Origin: Trebonia sp964581815
Lineage (GTDB): Bacteria; Actinomycetota; Actinomycetes; Streptosporangiales; Streptosporangiaceae
Reading direction: 5' to 3'
Assembly: GCA_964581815.1 (NCBI GenBank)
Contig: CAZORE010000006.1
Coordinates: 1 to 64,000 of the forward strand
Length of the DNA stretch: 64,000 nt
In this document: positions 33,832-42,036 of the stretch, piece after piece
How the letters are laid out: every line of letters begins with the position of its first letter
How positions within the stretch are numbered: the first letter of the stretch is position 1
Program-made: the position numbers and the translations under genes
The notes under the pieces: model-generated
The model's database searches: none
Told to the model about the DNA's origin: nothing
Seen by the model: the letters and a program-made list of their open reading frames with translations, nothing else

Positions 33832-34392
33832 TCAGGCGGTCGTGGTCGTCCGGGCCGGGATGCGGTCAGGGGCCACGTGGACGCCCTTGGGCGCGAGTTC
33901 GTCGATGCGGATCTCCCACTTGGACCCGCGGGTGGCCGTGACCAGGACGAAGGCCACGTGCCCCACCGCGGAGGCCTTCGCGCGGAAGTTGATGCCCTTC
34001 GGGCTGATCCCGTCATCGCAGGTGACGCTCCACTTGAGGCCGATGCCCGGGCTGGAAAGCTGCGCGGTGCCCCGGCCCATGCAGTTCAGCCAGAACACCA
34101 TGTCGGCCCTGACCTTGACGTGGAACCCGCCGGGGTCGGTGCCGGTCTGCGGCTTCTGCACCTGCGTGTACACGTTGTTGCCGAGGCCGTTGTACGTCTC
34201 CGGCACCGGGAACGACGCGAAGTTAGTCGGCGCCGCCGTCGCCGTATAGTGCGTCGGCACCGGGCCGACGGCGGGCGAGTTGTACCTCGCGCCGGGCGGC
34301 GCCGCCGAGCAGCCGACCGCCAGCGGCACCGCGGCCAGGCACAGGCACGCGGCGAGCGAATGACGGAGCAGGAGTTGAATCCGCACGTTCAC
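33832..34392 (-). CDS. Putative lipoprotein, tandem copy 1
   Basis: 186 residues from a GTG with GGAGGGG upstream. The signal peptide LAACLCLAAVPLAVGC ends in a lipobox-like VGC. The mature part has PVPETYNGLGNNVYTQVQ, FWLNCMGRGTAQLSSPGIGL, VTCDDG and a final HVAFVLVTATRGSKWEIRIDE strand pair. The same scaffold is in the next gene. The conserved Cys pair (FWLNC and VTC) may form a disulphide. Family not recognised; secreted and membrane-anchored by inference. Confidence 0.7.
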   Translation of the reverse strand: MNVRIQLLLRHSLAACLCLAAVPLAVGCSAAPPGARYNSPAVGPVPTHYTATAAPTNFASFPVPETYNGLGNNVYTQVQKPQTGTDPGGFHVKVRADMVFWLNCMGRGTAQLSSPGIGLKWSVTCDDGISPKGINFRAKASAVGHVAFVLVTATRGSKWEIRIDELAPKGVHVAPDRIPARTTTTA

Positions 34393-34419
34393 GCGACCCC
34401 TCCGGGAGTTAGCTTTCAG

Positions 34420-34460
34420 GCGCCACGTACGCCTCGATGCCAATAACCGGGGTGATTTCG
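34420..34460. pseudogene. 41-bp fragment of dnaE in intergenic DNA
   Basis: Matches the internal dnaE bases 32420-32460 in the same orientation, with 36 of 41 identical. All five differences are transitions. It lies between the two lipoprotein copies and cannot be functional; it marks a past duplication that included dnaE. Confidence 0.75.
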
Positions 34461-34514
34461 GTTTTAGCTACTTTAGCGGTTCACGAGCCGCGGGTGCTGG
34501 CCCCGCGCCGGGGA
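34461..34514. repeat. Duplicated segment C (copy of segment A)
   Basis: About 47 of 54 bases match 32758-32811. It directly follows the dnaE fragment, whereas in the original locus the two are about 300 bp apart, so a deletion accompanied the duplication. Confidence 0.65.
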
Positions 34515-34549
34515 GGCAGGAACCGGGAAACCGGCAGCGGGCGCGGTGC

Positions 34550-35098
34550 TCAGCCGGTCGTGGTCGTCCTGGTCGGGATGCGGTCCGGAGGCGGGTGAAC
34601 GCCTCTGGGCGCGACGTCGTCGATGCGGATCTCCCACTTGGACGTGCGGGAGGCGGTAACCAGGACGAAGGCCACGTGTCCCACGGCGGAGCCCTTCGGG
34701 GTGAAGGTGATGCCCGCCGGGGTGCCTCCGTCGCCGCAGGGGACGCTCCAGCTGAGGCTGATGCCGGGGCTCGACAGCTGGGCGGTGCCCTTGCCGATGC
34801 AGTTCAGCCAGAACACCATGGAGGGCTTAACCGTGACGTGGAAGCCACCGGGGGCGGTGCCGCTCTTCGCCTTCTGCACCATCGTGTACACGCTGTTGCC
34901 GAGGCCGTTGTACGTGTCGGGCACCGGGAACGGCGGGAAGTCGGTGATGCCAGGGTGCCGCTGCACCGGGCCGACGGCGGGCGAGGTGCGCGTGGCGCCG
35001 GGCGGCGCCGCCGAGCAGCCGGCCGCCAGCAGCACCGCGGCCACGTACAGGCACGCGGCGAGCGAATGACGCAGCGGGGGTTGGATCCGCACGTTCAT
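34550..35098 (-). CDS. Putative lipoprotein, tandem copy 2
   Basis: 182 residues with an ATG start; signal peptide LAACLYVAAVLLAAGC with a proper LAAGC lipobox. It is closely similar to the gene ending at 33832 throughout: PVPDTYNGLGNSVYTMVQ, FWLNCIGKGTAQLSSPGISL, HVAFVLVTASRTSKWEIRID. Downstream flanks are also similar, so the duplication unit was larger than the gene. Function unknown. Confidence 0.7.
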   Translation of the reverse strand: MNVRIQPPLRHSLAACLYVAAVLLAAGCSAAPPGATRTSPAVGPVQRHPGITDFPPFPVPDTYNGLGNSVYTMVQKAKSGTAPGGFHVTVKPSMVFWLNCIGKGTAQLSSPGISLSWSVPCGDGGTPAGITFTPKGSAVGHVAFVLVTASRTSKWEIRIDDVAPRGVHPPPDRIPTRTTTTG

Positions 35099-35113
35099 GC
35101 CACCTTCCGGGAG

Positions 35114-36049
35114 TTAGCTTTCTGCGGCCAGCACATCGAGGGCATGCGCGAGGTCGTCCGGGTACGGCGACTCGAAGACCACCTCGCGCCCGGTGGACGG
35201 GTGCTCGAAGGACAGGCGTACCGCGTGCAGCCACTGCCTCGTCAGGCCAAGGTGGGCCGCCAGTACCGGGTCTGCCCCGTAGAGCAGGTCACCGCAGCAC
35301 GGATGGCGCAGCGCGGCCATGTGCACCCGGATCTGGTGGGTGCGGCCCGTCTCCAGGCCGACGCGCAGGAGCGACGCAGCGCGGAACGCCTCCATGGTGT
35401 CATAGTGCGTGACCGAAGGGCGGCCATCCGCGACAACCGCGAAGCGGCCGTCGCCCGACGGATGCCGGCCGATCGGCGCGTCGACCGTGCCGCGCAGCGG
35501 GTCGGGATGACCCTGGATCAGCGCGTGGTAAGTCTTCGACACGGTCCGGTCGCGGAACGCCTGCTTGAGGGCGCTGTAGGCCGGCTCGCTCTTCGCCACG
35601 ACCATCACGCCGGTGGTGTTCGCGTCGAGCCGGTGCACGATGCCCTGCCGCTCGGCCGCGCCGCTGGTGGACACGCGGTGCCCGGCGCCGAGCAGCCCGC
35701 CGATCACCGTCGGCCCGGTCCAGCCGGGGGTCGGGTGCGCGGCCACGCCGCGCGGCTTGTCGACGACAACGATGTCGTCGTCCTCGTACAAGATGCCCAT
35801 GCCGGGGACCGGCTCCGCGATGACGGCCGCGCCGGCGCCCGGTGGCGGCGGCAGCGTCACCGCCAGCTCGGCCCCGGCCATGACCCGGTCGGACTTGACC
35901 GCGGGCCTGCCGTCGACGAGCACGTCGCCGGCCGCGATGAGCTCGGCGGCGCCGGCCCGGGAGAAGCCGAACATCCGGGCGAGGGCCGCGTCGAGCCGCT
36001 CGCCGTCCAGGCCCTCGGGGACATAGACGAGCCGGCCGGTCGCGCTCAC
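35114..36049 (-). CDS. rluD: 23S rRNA pseudouridine synthase RluD-type
   Basis: Modifies uridines in 23S rRNA. It is 311 residues: an N-terminal S4 RNA-binding domain (residues about 10-70, RLDAALARMFGFSRAGAAELI), then the catalytic domain with Asp in IVHRLDANTTGVMVVAKS, and SKTYHALIQG, GRTHQIRVHMA near the C-terminus. The GTG start overlaps the lspA TGA by GTGA. The exact target uridines cannot be told apart from sequence alone, but linkage to lspA is typical. Confidence 0.9.
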   Translation of the reverse strand: MSATGRLVYVPEGLDGERLDAALARMFGFSRAGAAELIAAGDVLVDGRPAVKSDRVMAGAELAVTLPPPPGAGAAVIAEPVPGMGILYEDDDIVVVDKPRGVAAHPTPGWTGPTVIGGLLGAGHRVSTSGAAERQGIVHRLDANTTGVMVVAKSEPAYSALKQAFRDRTVSKTYHALIQGHPDPLRGTVDAPIGRHPSGDGRFAVVADGRPSVTHYDTMEAFRAASLLRVGLETGRTHQIRVHMAALRHPCCGDLLYGADPVLAAHLGLTRQWLHAVRLSFEHPSTGREVVFESPYPDDLAHALDVLAAES

Positions 36050-36696
36050 GGCCCCGTCGGCTCCGACGGCTCCGACGGCTCCCGCGGCTCGTCGTCCGGG
36101 CCGACCCCAGGCTGCCCGACGCTGCGGGTGCCGTCCAGGTGGTAGCCGCGCAGGGCGAGGATAACCGTCAGGATGCCGCCGCAGACGATCGCCGAGTCGG
36201 CCAGGTTGAATATCGGGTAATACCTGGGCACCACGCCGATCCAGTCGACGACGTAACCGCGGAACAGCCCCGGTGCCCGGAAGATCCGGTCGCCCAGGTT
36301 CCCCATCGCGCCGCCGAGCAGCAGGCCGAGCGCGATCGCCCAGCCGACGGAGTACAGCCTGCGCGCGGTCCGCGCGATATACACGACGACGCCGAACGCG
36401 ATCACGGTGAAGACGATCGTCTCGCCAGTGCCGACGCTGAACGCCGCGCCCGGGTTGCGCGTCAGCCACAGCGTCAGCACGTTGCCGAGGAGGTGGACCG
36501 GCTGGTCGGGGCGCAGGTGCGCCACGACGATGGCCTTGGTGGTGATGTCGGCGGCGAGCACGAAGGCCGCGACCGCGGCGAGCACGGCCATCCGCCGCCT
36601 GCGCGGCGTGCCCGCGCCCCGGCCGGCGTCCTGCTGGCCAGCCCCGGGTTGACTGGCCCCGGGTTGACTGGCCCCGTGTTGGCCGGCAGAGGGCAC
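36046..36696 (-). CDS. lspA: Lipoprotein signal peptidase II
   Basis: Cleaves prolipoprotein signal peptides in the membrane. It is 216 residues from a GTG eight bases after the traR stop. Four membrane helices; catalytic Asp residues in NLGDRIFRAPG...VVDWIGV and PIFNLADSAIV; conserved TRNPGAAFS. The N-terminus is a 35-residue cytoplasmic extension with GASQPGASQPGAGQ repeats (15-bp units), and the C-terminus is Pro/Glu-rich. The start is uncertain because no ribosome site is clear. Confidence 0.9.
   Translation of the reverse strand: MPSAGQHGASQPGASQPGAGQQDAGRGAGTPRRRRMAVLAAVAAFVLAADITTKAIVVAHLRPDQPVHLLGNVLTLWLTRNPGAAFSVGTGETIVFTVIAFGVVVYIARTARRLYSVGWAIALGLLLGGAMGNLGDRIFRAPGLFRGYVVDWIGVVPRYYPIFNLADSAIVCGGILTVILALRGYHLDGTRSVGQPGVGPDDEPREPSEPSEPTGP
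36632..36682 (-). repeat. 15-bp tandem repeat in lspA 5' end
   Basis: The unit GACTGGCCCCGGGTT occurs about three times and codes for GASQP in the N-terminal extension of LspA. Confidence 0.7.
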
Positions 36697-36704
36697 GGCT
36701 GGGC

Positions 36705-37121
36705 TCAGCGGCGTTCCTGGCGCTGCTTGCACGCCACGCACAGGGTCGCCCGCGGGAACGCCTGCAGGCGGGCCTTGCCTATCGGCTTGCCGCACGATTC
36801 GCACACTCCATAGGTTCCGGCCTCGATCCGCGCCAGGGCGTGCTCGGTCTGCTCGAGCAGCTCGCGCGTGTTATTGCTCAGCGCGAGCTCATGCTCCCGC
36901 TCGAACAGCTTAGAGCTCGCGTCGGCCTCGTCGTCCCCGGCCTCGGTGGCGGCGTCACCAAGGCGGGCGGCGATCTGCGCCTGCGACTCACCGAGCTCGG
37001 CGCGCAGCGCGGCCGCTTCCTTCTCCAGCTCGACACGGAGCTCGGCGAGCTCGGCGTCGGACCACGGATCCTCGCCGGGCCGCACCGGCAGATCGGCGGC
37101 GCTGTGCGGCGCAGCGGTCAT
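36705..37121 (-). CDS. TraR/DksA C4 zinc-finger protein
   Basis: 138 residues. The N-terminal coiled coil covers about 30-90 (ELRVELEKEAAALRAELGES, EREHELALSNNTRELLEQ); the C4 finger is CESCGKPIGKARLQAFP...CVACK. In DksA the coiled-coil tip carries acidic residues that act inside RNA polymerase; here the tip region is DAATEAGDDEADASS. The ATG at 37121 has GAGGAA six bases upstream. It lies immediately before lspA, the standard actinomycete order. It likely modulates RNA polymerase. Confidence 0.85.
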   Translation of the reverse strand: MTAAPHSAADLPVRPGEDPWSDAELAELRVELEKEAAALRAELGESQAQIAARLGDAATEAGDDEADASSKLFEREHELALSNNTRELLEQTEHALARIEAGTYGVCESCGKPIGKARLQAFPRATLCVACKQRQERR

Positions 37122-37431
37122 CTTCGGTTCCTCGATCATGAGATTCGGACAGACAACGGAGGATACGACGCGGCAGGCCGCCCCGCAAACCGGTTCGGTG
37201 AGAGCAGAAAGTTTCCTCAGCAACGGCTCAGTTCGGGGCCCGCGCGGGCCGGGGGCCACGGCCCGTCCATCGGGGAACGCCGGGGCGTTCCCGGACGATA
37301 ACCAGGCGTGTTCGCTATCCTGATGGCGCGGTGACGGGGAACGGCCGCCGCTGACGCTGGCGAAAGGCGAAATGTCACATTCACAGCCGGAGCGCACCGT
37401 GTCACACCCGGAGCGCAAGGAGGGCGGCCCG
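37122..37431. other. Intergenic region between traR and ileS
   Basis: Divergent promoters of traR and ileS should lie here. I looked for a T-box specifier/antiterminator (AGGGTGGNACCGCG) that often precedes ileS in actinomycetes and saw none. GGAACGCC-GGGGCGTTCC (37274-37291) is a strong dyad (GGAACGCC/GGCGTTCC) and could be an operator or hairpin. Confidence 0.5.
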
Positions 37432-40400
37432 ATGCCGGCCCTGCCCGCGCAGCCTGACCTGCCCGCGATCGAGCACGAGATGCTGGGCAGGTGGCGCCGC
37501 GCGGAGGTGTTCGAGGAGTCGCTGCGCCAGACGGACGGCGGGCCGAGGTGGACCTTCTACGAGGGCCCGCCCACGGCGAACGGCATGCCGGGCGTGCACC
37601 ACATTGAGGCCCGGGTCTTCAAGGACCTCTTTCCCCGGTTCAAGACGATGCAGGGGTTCCACGTCAACCGCAAGGCCGGCTGGGACTGCCACGGGCTGCC
37701 GGTGGAAGTCGCCGTGGAGAAGGAACTCGGCCTTTCCGGCAAGAAGGACATCGAGGCCTACGGCGTCGCCGAGTTCAACGAGCGGTGCCGGGAGTCGGTG
37801 CTGCGGCACGTCGACGCGTTCTCCGCGCTGACCACGCGGATGGGGTACTGGATCGACCTGTCCACCGCCTACCGCACCATGGACGCCGGCTACGTGCAGT
37901 CCGTCTGGTGGGCGCTCAAGGCGATCTACGACAAGGGGCTGCTTGTACGGGACTTCCGGATCAGCCCGTACTGCCCCCGGTGCGGCACGCCGCTGTCCGA
38001 CCACGAGATGGGCCAGCCGGACGTCTACCGTGACGTCACCGACCCCTCGGTCATCGTCCGGTTCACCGTGACCCGGGTACCCGAGGGCGCGAACGCCCAC
38101 CTGACCGGGGCGGACCTGCTGGTGTGGACGACGACGCCGTGGACGCTCGTGTCCAACACCGCGATCGCCGTCCACCCCGAGACGGAATACGTGATCGCGC
38201 GCAAGAGCGGCGACGGCGACCGGGTAGTGGTCGCCGAGGCGCTGTGGCCCCGGGTGCTCGGTGAAGGCTGGCACGTGCTCACCACGCTGCGGGGCAGCGA
38301 GCTGCTCGGCGCGTCGTACGCGCCTCCGTTCGGGATCCTCGATATTCCCGGCGCGCACCGGGTGGTGAGCGGCGGCTTCGTGACCACCGACGACGGGACC
38401 GGGCTCGTTCACCTGGCGCCCGCCTTCGGCGCCGACGACCTGGCGGCGATCCGCACCGCCGGGCTGCCCGTGGTGAACCCGGTGCGCGCGGACGGGCACT
38501 TCGAGGAAGGACTGCCGCTGGTCGGCGGGCTGTTCTTCAAGGACGCGGACGGGCCGCTCATCGCGGACCTGGCCGAGCGCGGCCTGCTGTTCCGCTCCGC
38601 CGCGCACGTGCACAGCTACCCGCACTGCTGGCGGTGCGGCACCGCGCTGCTGTACTACGCGCTGCCGTCCTGGTACGTGCGGACCACCGCGGTCAAGGAC
38701 TCGCTGCTCGCGGAGAACGAGAAGACCAACTGGCAGCCGCCCACGATCAAGCACGGCCGGTACGGCGAGTGGCTGCGCAACAACGTCGACTGGGCGCTGT
38801 CCCGCACCAGGTACTGGGGCACGCCGCTGCCGGTGTGGGAGTGCCCCTCGGCGCACGTGACCTGCGTCGGGTCGCTTGCCGAGCTCGGCGGGCTGGCGGA
38901 TGAGGACCTGTCCGGGCTTGACCCGCACCGGCCGTTCGTGGACGAGGTGACGTTCCCGTGCCCGGAGTGCGGTCAGGCGGCCGCCCGCGTGCCCGAGGTG
39001 ATCGACGCCTGGTTCGACTCCGGGTCGATGCCGTTCGCGCAGTGGGGCGCGCCGCTGCGGAACCTGGCCACGTTCGAGTCGGCTTACCCGGCGCAGTTCA
39101 TCTGCGAGGCCATCGACCAGACGCGGGGCTGGTTCTACTCGCTGATGGCCGTGGGAACCCTGGTATTCGGGCGGTCCGCGTACGAGAACGTGGTCTGCCT
39201 CGGGCTCGTCACGGACGAGGCGGGCAGGAAGATGTCCAAGCACCTCGGCAACGTCATCGAGCCGATGGGGCTGATGGACTCGCACGGCGCCGACGCGGTT
39301 CGCTGGTTCTTCGCCGTCTCCGGGTCGCCGTGGGGGCAGCGGCGGATCGGGCCCGACGCGCTCGACGAGATCGTGCGGAAGGTGCTGCTCACCTACTGGA
39401 ACACCGCGTCGTTCCTGGTGCTTTACGCGAACGCCGCTGGCGCGGTGAGCGCCGGCCCCGGCTCGGCGGGCCCCGATTCGGCTGGTAGAGCGTGGACGCC
39501 GGAGGCGGCTGCTCTCGCGCCGGCCCCAGGCTCGCGGCCGCTGCTCGACCGGTGGCTGCTGTCCGAGGTGCACGCGTGCGTCAGGGACGTGACGGCCAGC
39601 CTTGAGGCGTTCGACTCGGCCGCCGCCGGGCGGCGGCTCGCCGGGCTCATCGACGACCTGTCCAACTGGTACGTGCGGCGGTCGCGCCGCCGGTTCTGGG
39701 CCGGGCCCTGGGAATCCCCCGGCGGGGCAGCGGCGTTCGCGACGCTGCATGAGGCGCTGGCGGCGGTGACGGGCATGCTCGCGCCGGTCGCGCCGTTCCT
39801 TTCCGATTACCTGTGGGGCGTGCTGCGGACCGCGGACGCCCCAGCGTCGGTGCACCTCGCCGCGTGGCCCGCCTGCGACGAGGCGCTGATCGACGAGGCG
39901 TTGTCGGCTCAGATGGCACTGACCCGGCGGCTGGTGGAACTTGGCCGGTCGGCGCGCTCCGCGGCGTCGGTGCGCACCAGGCAGCCGCTGGCCCGGGCGC
40001 TCGCCGGCGCGGCCGGGTTCGCCGCGCTCCCCGGTGAGCTGCGGGACCTCATCGCGGACGAGCTGAACGTGCACGCGGTCGACTCGCTCGACGCGGCTAG
40101 CGGCGACCTGGTCCACTATGCGGTCAAGCCGGAGTTCCGGTCCCTTGGCCGCCGGTTCGGCTCATCGACCCAGGCGGTCGCCGCTGCCATCAGGGCCGCC
40201 GATCCCAGAGCGCTCGCGCACGCGACGGCCGGGGACGGGTCGGTGTCCGTGCGGGTCCCGTCGGTGGGCACGGTGACGCTGACCGCCGCCGACCTCGTGG
40301 TCACGCAGACGCCGCTCGCGGGCTGGGGGGTGGCCTCGCTGGCGGGCGAGACCGTCGCGCTCGACCTCACGTTGACCGGAGAGCTGCGCGCCGAGGGCCG

Positions 40401-40737
40401 CGCCCGCGAGGTGGTCCGGTTGATCCAGGAGGCCCGTAAGTCCAGCGGGCTCGACGTCGCCGACCGGATCTGGGTGCGCTGGGCGGCCCGGGACGAGGAG
40501 ATGGCGGTGACGCTCGCCGAGCATGCCCCGCTGATCGCGGGCGAGGTCCTCGCGGTGTCCTTCGGCCCCGGTGATCCCGAGGCGGGCGACGGCACCGCCT
40601 CAGGGGGGAACGGCGGCCTAGAGGCTGGTGTGTCCAGCAAGGCTGGCGCGTCCAGGGAGGCTGGCGGGTCCGGGCCGTGGCACGGGTACGCGGACGCCGG
40701 GCTTGGCCTGCGTTTCTGGCTTGCCGTCGCCGGCTGA
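37432..40737 (+). CDS. ileS: Isoleucyl-tRNA synthetase
   Basis: Charges tRNA-Ile. It is 1101 residues from the ATG at 37432, which has AAGGAGG eight bases upstream and gives the usual LPAQPDLPAIEHEMLGRW start; an ATG at 37372 would add 20 residues. The HIGH-equivalent is PPTANGMPGVHHIEAR, the editing domain has TTPWTLVSNTA, and KMSKH is in EAGRKMSKHLGN. The anticodon-binding and C-terminal regions are complete, with a tail that includes an 18-bp repeat (EAGVSSKAGASREAGGS). It matches the Streptomyces-type IleRS in its first 150 residues. Confidence 0.95.
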   Translation: MPALPAQPDLPAIEHEMLGRWRRAEVFEESLRQTDGGPRWTFYEGPPTANGMPGVHHIEARVFKDLFPRFKTMQGFHVNRKAGWDCHGLPVEVAVEKELGLSGKKDIEAYGVAEFNERCRESVLRHVDAFSALTTRMGYWIDLSTAYRTMDAGYVQSVWWALKAIYDKGLLVRDFRISPYCPRCGTPLSDHEMGQPDVYRDVTDPSVIVRFTVTRVPEGANAHLTGADLLVWTTTPWTLVSNTAIAVHPETEYVIARKSGDGDRVVVAEALWPRVLGEGWHVLTTLRGSELLGASYAPPFGILDIPGAHRVVSGGFVTTDDGTGLVHLAPAFGADDLAAIRTAGLPVVNPVRADGHFEEGLPLVGGLFFKDADGPLIADLAERGLLFRSAAHVHSYPHCWRCGTALLYYALPSWYVRTTAVKDSLLAENEKTNWQPPTIKHGRYGEWLRNNVDWALSRTRYWGTPLPVWECPSAHVTCVGSLAELGGLADEDLSGLDPHRPFVDEVTFPCPECGQAAARVPEVIDAWFDSGSMPFAQWGAPLRNLATFESAYPAQFICEAIDQTRGWFYSLMAVGTLVFGRSAYENVVCLGLVTDEAGRKMSKHLGNVIEPMGLMDSHGADAVRWFFAVSGSPWGQRRIGPDALDEIVRKVLLTYWNTASFLVLYANAAGAVSAGPGSAGPDSAGRAWTPEAAALAPAPGSRPLLDRWLLSEVHACVRDVTASLEAFDSAAAGRRLAGLIDDLSNWYVRRSRRRFWAGPWESPGGAAAFATLHEALAAVTGMLAPVAPFLSDYLWGVLRTADAPASVHLAAWPACDEALIDEALSAQMALTRRLVELGRSARSAASVRTRQPLARALAGAAGFAALPGELRDLIADELNVHAVDSLDAASGDLVHYAVKPEFRSLGRRFGSSTQAVAAAIRAADPRALAHATAGDGSVSVRVPSVGTVTLTAADLVVTQTPLAGWGVASLAGETVALDLTLTGELRAEGRAREVVRLIQEARKSSGLDVADRIWVRWAARDEEMAVTLAEHAPLIAGEVLAVSFGPGDPEAGDGTASGGNGGLEAGVSSKAGASREAGGSGPWHGYADAGLGLRFWLAVAG
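40618..40675 (+). repeat. 18-bp imperfect tandem repeat in ileS 3' end
   Basis: Three units around GAGGCTGG-GTGTCCAG code for EAGVSS-KAGASR-EAGGSG, inserted near the C-terminus of IleRS. Confidence 0.55.
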
Positions 40738-40748
40738 GCCGCGGGCCG

Positions 40749-40766
40749 TGCTTTTCTGCTGTTATC
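40749..40766 (-). repeat. Dispersed 17-bp motif, variant copy 4
   Basis: TGCTTTTCTGCTGTTATC, differing from the consensus by a small change in the middle. It lies 13 bp behind the stop of the minus-strand gene ending at 40779 and 12 bp behind the ileS stop. GGGCCG (40743-40748) and CGGCCC (40769-40774) bracket it and could form a stem with the motif in the loop. Confidence 0.7.
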
Positions 40767-40778
40767 CCCGGCCCGGGT

Positions 40779-41984
40779 TTACTCGACCGGCTGGCAGGCG
40801 GCGCAGGGGGTGCAGCCGTCGGCCTTCGCCTGGGCGGCCGGCAGCCGCTGAACGTCGCTCTCGGGCAAGAAGCGGATGAGGACGCAGTCCGGCTGGTGGT
40901 ACCTGGGCACGCCGGGCAGCACGGCGACCAGGTCGTCCGCCGGCTCCGGGTCCTGGTCATCCGCGGACGGGGGCTCGCTGGCGGCGGGCTCCGCCTGCGG
41001 CTCGGCCGGCCCGGTGCCCAGCTCGGCGGACTCGGGCGGCGGCACGGCGGACTCGGGCGGCGGGCCCGCGGACACGGACTTGGCGTCCCCGGGTCCCGGC
41101 TCGCCTGGTCCGGGTTCCGGCCCGGTGCCCGCCGCCACCGGGACCGCCGTTTCTGCCGTGGGAGCGCCGCCCTGGTCAATCTCGTCGGGGTTCTCGCCTG
41201 CCTTGTCGTCCAGCCAGGAGTAGCGGGCCGGCCAGTCCTCGTCCTCCTCGGCCGCAGGCGGGCCCGCTGGCGCTTGCGGGGCGGACGGGGCGGCATCGGC
41301 CGACCGGGCCCGCGGGGCGAACCAGTTCGGCGACGCGGGATCCGGTCCGGCACTGGACGGCCCGGACGGCGGGGACGGCTCAGGGGACGCCGTCAACGAC
41401 GGGGACGGCGCGGTTGCCTCGGCCTGGCCGACGGGGTCGCTCGTGCCCCGGCCGCCTGGCATCCAGTCAGGTGCGGGGGCGGCGGTGGTGCTGCCAGGCA
41501 AGAGCGATGATGACCACGGGTCGCGGGTCGGCTGGGCTTGCCACGGCGGCGCCGGGTCCGCGACCCGGTCCCGGCCCCGCCCGTCCGGTGCCTGGCGCGG
41601 CGCGGCCGGCTTCGCGGCTGCGGGCGGCGGCGCCGCGGTCACAGGCGGCGCGGCCTGGACGGTGCCGTCGAAAGGAGAGCCGTAACCCGCCGCCGGCCCC
41701 TGGAACGGGGCCGACGGCGGGACAGATGCCATCGGCCTGGGCTGATCCAGACTTTCCCCGGTGCGGGCCGGCCGCACAGGGGCCGCACCCGCACCAGCTG
41801 GCACGAGCCCCTGTCCCTCCCCGAAAAGCTCCTCGCGCTTGACCACCACCCCGATGGCAAGTGCCAGCAGCGCGACGGCACTCACCACGATCGCGATGTA
41901 GACGAGCAGCAGCTTGCTGGTCGCAATGCCGCCAATGAGCACCCCGATGGCGACAGCGACGAGCGCGGCGCTAAACCGGATCAC
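40779..41984 (-). CDS. Membrane-anchored Pro-rich protein with C-terminal Cys cluster
   Basis: 401 residues. Two N-terminal membrane helices (about 4-22 and 27-47), a very long Pro/Ala/Glu-rich cytoplasmic linker (60-330), then a compact C-terminal segment PGVPRYHQPDCVLIRFLPESD...DGCTPCAACQPVE. The Cys/His residues there (H, C, then CTPC-AAC) could bind a metal. Its place between ileS and divIVA in a cell-division locus suggests an envelope role, but I do not recognise a family beyond an actinomycete-conserved tail. The start at 41984 gives MIRFSAALVAVAIG, a good membrane anchor. Confidence 0.7.
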   Translation of the reverse strand: MIRFSAALVAVAIGVLIGGIATSKLLLVYIAIVVSAVALLALAIGVVVKREELFGEGQGLVPAGAGAAPVRPARTGESLDQPRPMASVPPSAPFQGPAAGYGSPFDGTVQAAPPVTAAPPPAAAKPAAPRQAPDGRGRDRVADPAPPWQAQPTRDPWSSSLLPGSTTAAPAPDWMPGGRGTSDPVGQAEATAPSPSLTASPEPSPPSGPSSAGPDPASPNWFAPRARSADAAPSAPQAPAGPPAAEEDEDWPARYSWLDDKAGENPDEIDQGGAPTAETAVPVAAGTGPEPGPGEPGPGDAKSVSAGPPPESAVPPPESAELGTGPAEPQAEPAASEPPSADDQDPEPADDLVAVLPGVPRYHQPDCVLIRFLPESDVQRLPAAQAKADGCTPCAACQPVE

Positions 41985-42036
41985 CTGGCCATCTCCTCGT
42001 GTCCCGGGCGAGCGCCGAAATGCTGCCTACCCGCGG

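Noticed and set aside
37122..37431. T-box riboswitch upstream of ileS
   Set aside because: The conserved antiterminator core AGGGTGGNACCGCG was not found and no specifier stem is evident.
37402..40116. A 904-codon minus-strand open frame opposite ileS
   Set aside because: Shadow frame rich in Arg, Pro and Gly; ileS motifs are complete on the plus strand.
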